Of a DNA stretch of 7,880 nt, positions 5,460 to 7,880 are shown one piece after another. The DNA comes from Arthrobacter sp. (GTDB lineage: Bacteria > Actinomycetota > Actinomycetes > Actinomycetales > Micrococcaceae), in NCBI GenBank assembly GCA_030147325.1, contig JASLAA010000109.1, forward strand, positions 1 through 7,880, written 5' to 3'. The notes beneath the pieces were generated by a model, which saw only the letters and a program-made list of their open reading frames with translations, searched no databases and had not been told where the DNA came from. Every line of letters starts with the position of its first letter. Positions within the stretch are counted from its first letter, which is position 1. The position numbers and the translations under genes are program-made.

Positions 5460-7141
5460 TGGCGCAGCAAATAAACTCCCGGTTCCTTAAATCCGCAACG
5501 ACCAAGCACATCTTCGTGACTGGCGGCGTGGCCTCCTCACTCGGCAAGGGACTGACGGCATCCAGCCTGGGTCACCTCCTGAGGGCCCGAGGCCTCTCCG
5601 TGACGATGCAGAAGCTTGATCCCTACCTCAACGTCGACCCCGGCACCATGAACCCCTTCCAGCACGGTGAGGTCTTCGTGACGGACGACGGTGCCGAGAC
5701 CGACCTCGACATCGGTCATTACGAGCGGTTCCTCGACGAGAACCTCGACGGCTCGGCCAACGTGACGACCGGTCAGGTCTACTCGACCGTCATCGCGAAG
5801 GAGCGCCGCGGCGAGTACCTCGGCGACACGGTGCAGGTCATCCCGCACATCACCGACGAGATCAAGCGCCGGATGCGCCTCCCCGCAGAGGCTGTCGCGG
5901 GCAAGAAGGCCCCCGACGTGATCATCACCGAGATCGGCGGGACGGTGGGCGACATCGAGTCGCAGCCCTTCCTCGAGTCGGCGCGGCAGGTACGCCAGGA
6001 TATCGGCAGGAACAACGTCTTCTTCGTGCACGTCTCCCTCGTGCCCTACATCGGGCCCTCGCAGGAGCTGAAGACGAAGCCGACGCAGCACTCCGTCGCG
6101 ATGCTTCGTTCCATCGGTATCCAGCCCGACGCCATCGTGATCCGTTCGGACCGTGAGGTCCCCATGGCCATGCGGGAGAAGATCGGCCGGATGTGCGACG
6201 TCGACATCGACGCCGTGGTGAACGCGGCCGACGCACCGAGCATCTACGACATCCCGAAGACCCTGCACGCGCAGGGGCTCGACGCCTACATCGTGCAGGC
6301 GCTCGACCTGCGGTTCAAGGACGTCAACTGGACCAAGTGGAACAAGCTGCTCGACGTCGTCCACAACCCGAAGCACCACGTGGAGGTGGCGCTGGTCGGC
6401 AAGTACATCGACCTGCCCGATGCCTATCTCTCCGTCACGGAGGCCCTGCGCGCCGGCGGGTTCGCCAACAAGGCCAAGGTCACCATCAAGTGGGTTCCCT
6501 CGGACGAATGCCAGACGCCCGAGGGCGCACGGAACGCCCTCGAGGGTGTCGACGCGGTCTGCATCCCCGGTGGCTTCGGTATCCGGGGCCTCGAGGGCAA
6601 GCTGGGAGCACTGACCTATGCCCGCGAGAACCTGATCCCCACTCTCGGTCTCTGCCTGGGACTGCAGTGCATGGTCATCGAGTACGCGCGGAACGTCGTC
6701 GGGCTGGAGGGCGCGTCCTCGAGCGAGTTCGAGCCGGACACCACCTATCCGGTCATCGCCACCATGGCGGAGCAGCTGGAGATCGTCGCCGGCGAGGGCG
6801 ACATGGGTGGGACGATGCGCCTGGGCCGCTGGGAGGCGAAGCTCCAGGAGGGCTCGGTGGTCGCGGGGACCTATGGCAAGACCACCGTCTTCGAGCGACA
6901 CCGCCACCGCTACGAGGTCAACAACGAGTACCGCCAGCAGATCGCCGACGCAGGCCTCGTGTTCTCGGGGACGACGACGGACGGCACGCTCGTCGAGTTC
7001 GCCGAACTGCCGAAGGACGTACACCCCTACTACGTCTCCACCCAGGCTCACCCCGAACTGAGCTCGCGCCCCACCCGCCCCCACCCGCTGTTCGCAGGCC
7101 TCGTCAGGGCGGCCCTGGAACGCCGCGGCGCGAAGGTCTGA
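5459..7141 (+). CDS. pyrG: CTP synthase (glutamine hydrolysing)
   Basis: PyrG makes CTP from UTP, ATP and glutamine, the last step of de novo pyrimidine nucleotide synthesis. The 560-residue product has an N-terminal synthase domain (about 1-285) with the P-loop GGVASSLGKGLTASSLG, then KLDPYLNVDPGTMNPFQHGE, ITEIGGTVGDIESQPFLES and the UTP/CTP-site motif KTKPTQHS from residue 205. The C-terminal class I glutamine amidotransferase domain has PGGFGIRGLEGK, the nucleophile C399 in LGLCLGLQCM, and H531/E533 in QAHPEL. All catalytic residues are present. Two GTG starts are possible: 5441 overlaps the recN stop (GTGA) and adds six residues; 5459 lies just after a -10-like element and lacks a ribosome binding site, as expected for leaderless mRNA. 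I prefer 5459. The N-terminus before TKHIFVTGG is poorly conserved in the family, so it does not decide the start. Confidence 0.95.
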   Translation: MAQQINSRFLKSATTKHIFVTGGVASSLGKGLTASSLGHLLRARGLSVTMQKLDPYLNVDPGTMNPFQHGEVFVTDDGAETDLDIGHYERFLDENLDGSANVTTGQVYSTVIAKERRGEYLGDTVQVIPHITDEIKRRMRLPAEAVAGKKAPDVIITEIGGTVGDIESQPFLESARQVRQDIGRNNVFFVHVSLVPYIGPSQELKTKPTQHSVAMLRSIGIQPDAIVIRSDREVPMAMREKIGRMCDVDIDAVVNAADAPSIYDIPKTLHAQGLDAYIVQALDLRFKDVNWTKWNKLLDVVHNPKHHVEVALVGKYIDLPDAYLSVTEALRAGGFANKAKVTIKWVPSDECQTPEGARNALEGVDAVCIPGGFGIRGLEGKLGALTYARENLIPTLGLCLGLQCMVIEYARNVVGLEGASSSEFEPDTTYPVIATMAEQLEIVAGEGDMGGTMRLGRWEAKLQEGSVVAGTYGKTTVFERHRHRYEVNNEYRQQIADAGLVFSGTTTDGTLVEFAELPKDVHPYYVSTQAHPELSSRPTRPHPLFAGLVRAALERRGAKV

Positions 7142-7143
7142 CG

Positions 7144-7830
7144 ATGGAGCTGTCCGGGAACGCCACCAGCAGCTTCCGCGACGAGCAGAGTCCACGCCGC
7201 CTCCTCGGGACCACCCCGGTCTACGAGGGGCGGGTGTGGGACGTGGTCAGCGAGGAGTTCACCCTCACCGAGGACGGCGAGTCCATCACGCGTGACTTCA
7301 TCCGGCACCCGGGCGCCGTGGCGGTACTGGTCCTCGACGACCAGGGCCAGGTCCTCCTGCTGCGCCAGTACCGCCACCCGGTGCGCATGGCGCTCTGGGA
7401 GATCCCGGCCGGCCTCCTCGACGAGGAGGGTGAGGACTTCGTCGACGCCGCTGCGCGGGAACTCGCCGAGGAAGCCGATCTCACGGCCTCCCAGTGGCAT
7501 GTCCTGGTCGATCTGTTCCTGTCCCCGGGGTCGTCCTCGGAGGCGCTGCGCGTGTACCTCGCCCGCGGCGTGGGTGAGGTGCCCGTCGCGGATCGGCACA
7601 CGCGCACCCACGAGGAGGCGGAGATCGAGCTCCGCTGGGTGGATCTCGACGCGGCGGTCGACGCCGTGCTGGAAGGTCGGATCCACAGTCCGTCCGCCGT
7701 GGCGGCGGTCCTCGCCGCACGAGTCGCGCGCGAGAACGGCTTCGTCGATCTCCGGCCCGCCACCACCCCCTGGCCGGAGCATCCGAGCCAGCACCCGACC
7801 TGGCCACACGGCGCCGTGCTCGGGGACTGA
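7144..7830 (+). CDS. NUDIX hydrolase, ADP-ribose pyrophosphatase type (Rv1700-like)
   Basis: This 228-residue NUDIX protein probably splits ADP-ribose into AMP and ribose 5-phosphate, limiting build-up of a reactive NAD breakdown product. The NUDIX box runs from G90 to L113: GLLDEEGEDFVDAAARELAE then EADL. It has the spacing G-x6-E seen in actinobacterial ADP-ribose hydrolases rather than the textbook G-x5-E, and keeps R105-E106 and the metal ligands E109-E110. The Gly usual after EE-x is Asp112 here. LFLSPGSSSEALRVYLARGV downstream of the box is typical of the ADP-ribose group, as is RHPGAVAVLVLDDQGQVLLL before it. The ATG lies two bases after the pyrG stop with GAAGG (7132-7136) at seven-base spacing, so the start is well supported. 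Position after pyrG matches Rv1700. Other NDP-sugar substrates cannot be excluded by sequence alone. The C-terminal 30 residues, Pro- and Trp-rich, are not part of the core fold. Confidence 0.92.
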   Translation: MELSGNATSSFRDEQSPRRLLGTTPVYEGRVWDVVSEEFTLTEDGESITRDFIRHPGAVAVLVLDDQGQVLLLRQYRHPVRMALWEIPAGLLDEEGEDFVDAAARELAEEADLTASQWHVLVDLFLSPGSSSEALRVYLARGVGEVPVADRHTRTHEEAEIELRWVDLDAAVDAVLEGRIHSPSAVAAVLAARVARENGFVDLRPATTPWPEHPSQHPTWPHGAVLGD

Positions 7831-7880
7831 AGATCATGCCGGAAACGGCACAGAACCGAAGAGCAAAACGCTGAACAACA
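7831..7880 (+). other. Non-coding tail after the NUDIX gene with a small GAAA-loop hairpin
   Basis: These 50 bases are clearly richer in A than the genes before them. TGCCG (7837-7841) and CGGCA (7846-7850) pair perfectly around a GAAA loop. The stem is only five pairs and no T-run follows, so it is not a convincing intrinsic terminator. An ATG at 7836 opens only 12 codons to TGA at 7872. In related genomes a XerD-type recombinase gene follows; none begins clearly within this window. Confidence 0.4.

Noticed and set aside
6193..7143. Upstream extension of the NUDIX reading frame through pyrG
   Set aside because: The extension is Arg/Gly/Pro-rich frame-shadow sequence. The ATG at 7144 has a good ribosome binding site and begins a normal-length protein.
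5537..7195. A 552-codon open frame on the - strand, antisense to pyrG
   Set aside because: It is in exact codon register with pyrG, so its stops could only arise from sense codons TTA, CTA or TCA, which are rare in such G+C-rich genes. The product is not recognisable, while pyrG has every catalytic motif.
7837..7850. Hairpin after the NUDIX gene as an intrinsic terminator
   Set aside because: Five-pair stem and no T-run. It could stop nothing on its own; kept only as a structural note.

Overview
This is ordinary but very compact chromosomal DNA from a high-G+C actinobacterium, roughly two thirds G+C by eye. All supported genes lie on the + strand, with junctions of only a few bases. The protein sequences and gene order (glycerol-phosphate-phosphatase-like HAD, small protein, tlyA, NAD kinase, recN, pyrG, NUDIX ADP-ribose hydrolase) match the block known in Mycobacterium tuberculosis as Rv1692-Rv1700. 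The style of the proteins fits Micrococcales, probably an Arthrobacter-like Micrococcaceae; that placement is from memory of family sequences, not from a search.

Layout. Positions 1-720 are the 3' end of a larger gene whose product has a disordered, acidic, repeat-rich tail (two 45-bp repeats, then a 24-bp repeat array). The HAD phosphatase (713-1702) overlaps its stop codon. A 45-base gap (1703-1747) holds the most unusual local structure in the window: a near-perfect palindrome covering the ribosome binding site and GTG start of the next gene, a partial duplication of that gene's start, and a 15-codon mini-ORF that fills the gap. Then follow a 71-residue small protein, tlyA (rRNA 2'-O-methyltransferase), nadK and recN, joined by overlaps of 14, 8 and 4 bases. 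pyrG (CTP synthase) follows recN at once, with what looks like its own promoter: an extended -10 (TGATAGGCT) that uses the recN stop codon and sits 8 bases before a GTG start, so the mRNA is probably leaderless. The NUDIX hydrolase starts two bases after pyrG ends. The last 50 bases are A-richer non-coding DNA with one short hairpin.

Function. The cluster combines lipid head-group recycling (HAD), ribosome modification (TlyA), NADP supply (NadK), double-strand-break repair (RecN), pyrimidine nucleotide synthesis (PyrG) and ADP-ribose clean-up (NUDIX). This is a conserved housekeeping neighbourhood rather than one pathway. The steA/steB pair found between recN and pyrG in mycobacteria and corynebacteria is absent here. 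I found no mobile element, CRISPR array, tRNA, rRNA, phage gene or defence system. The best candidates for something undescribed are regulatory: the pyrG start region and the 1703-1767 junction.
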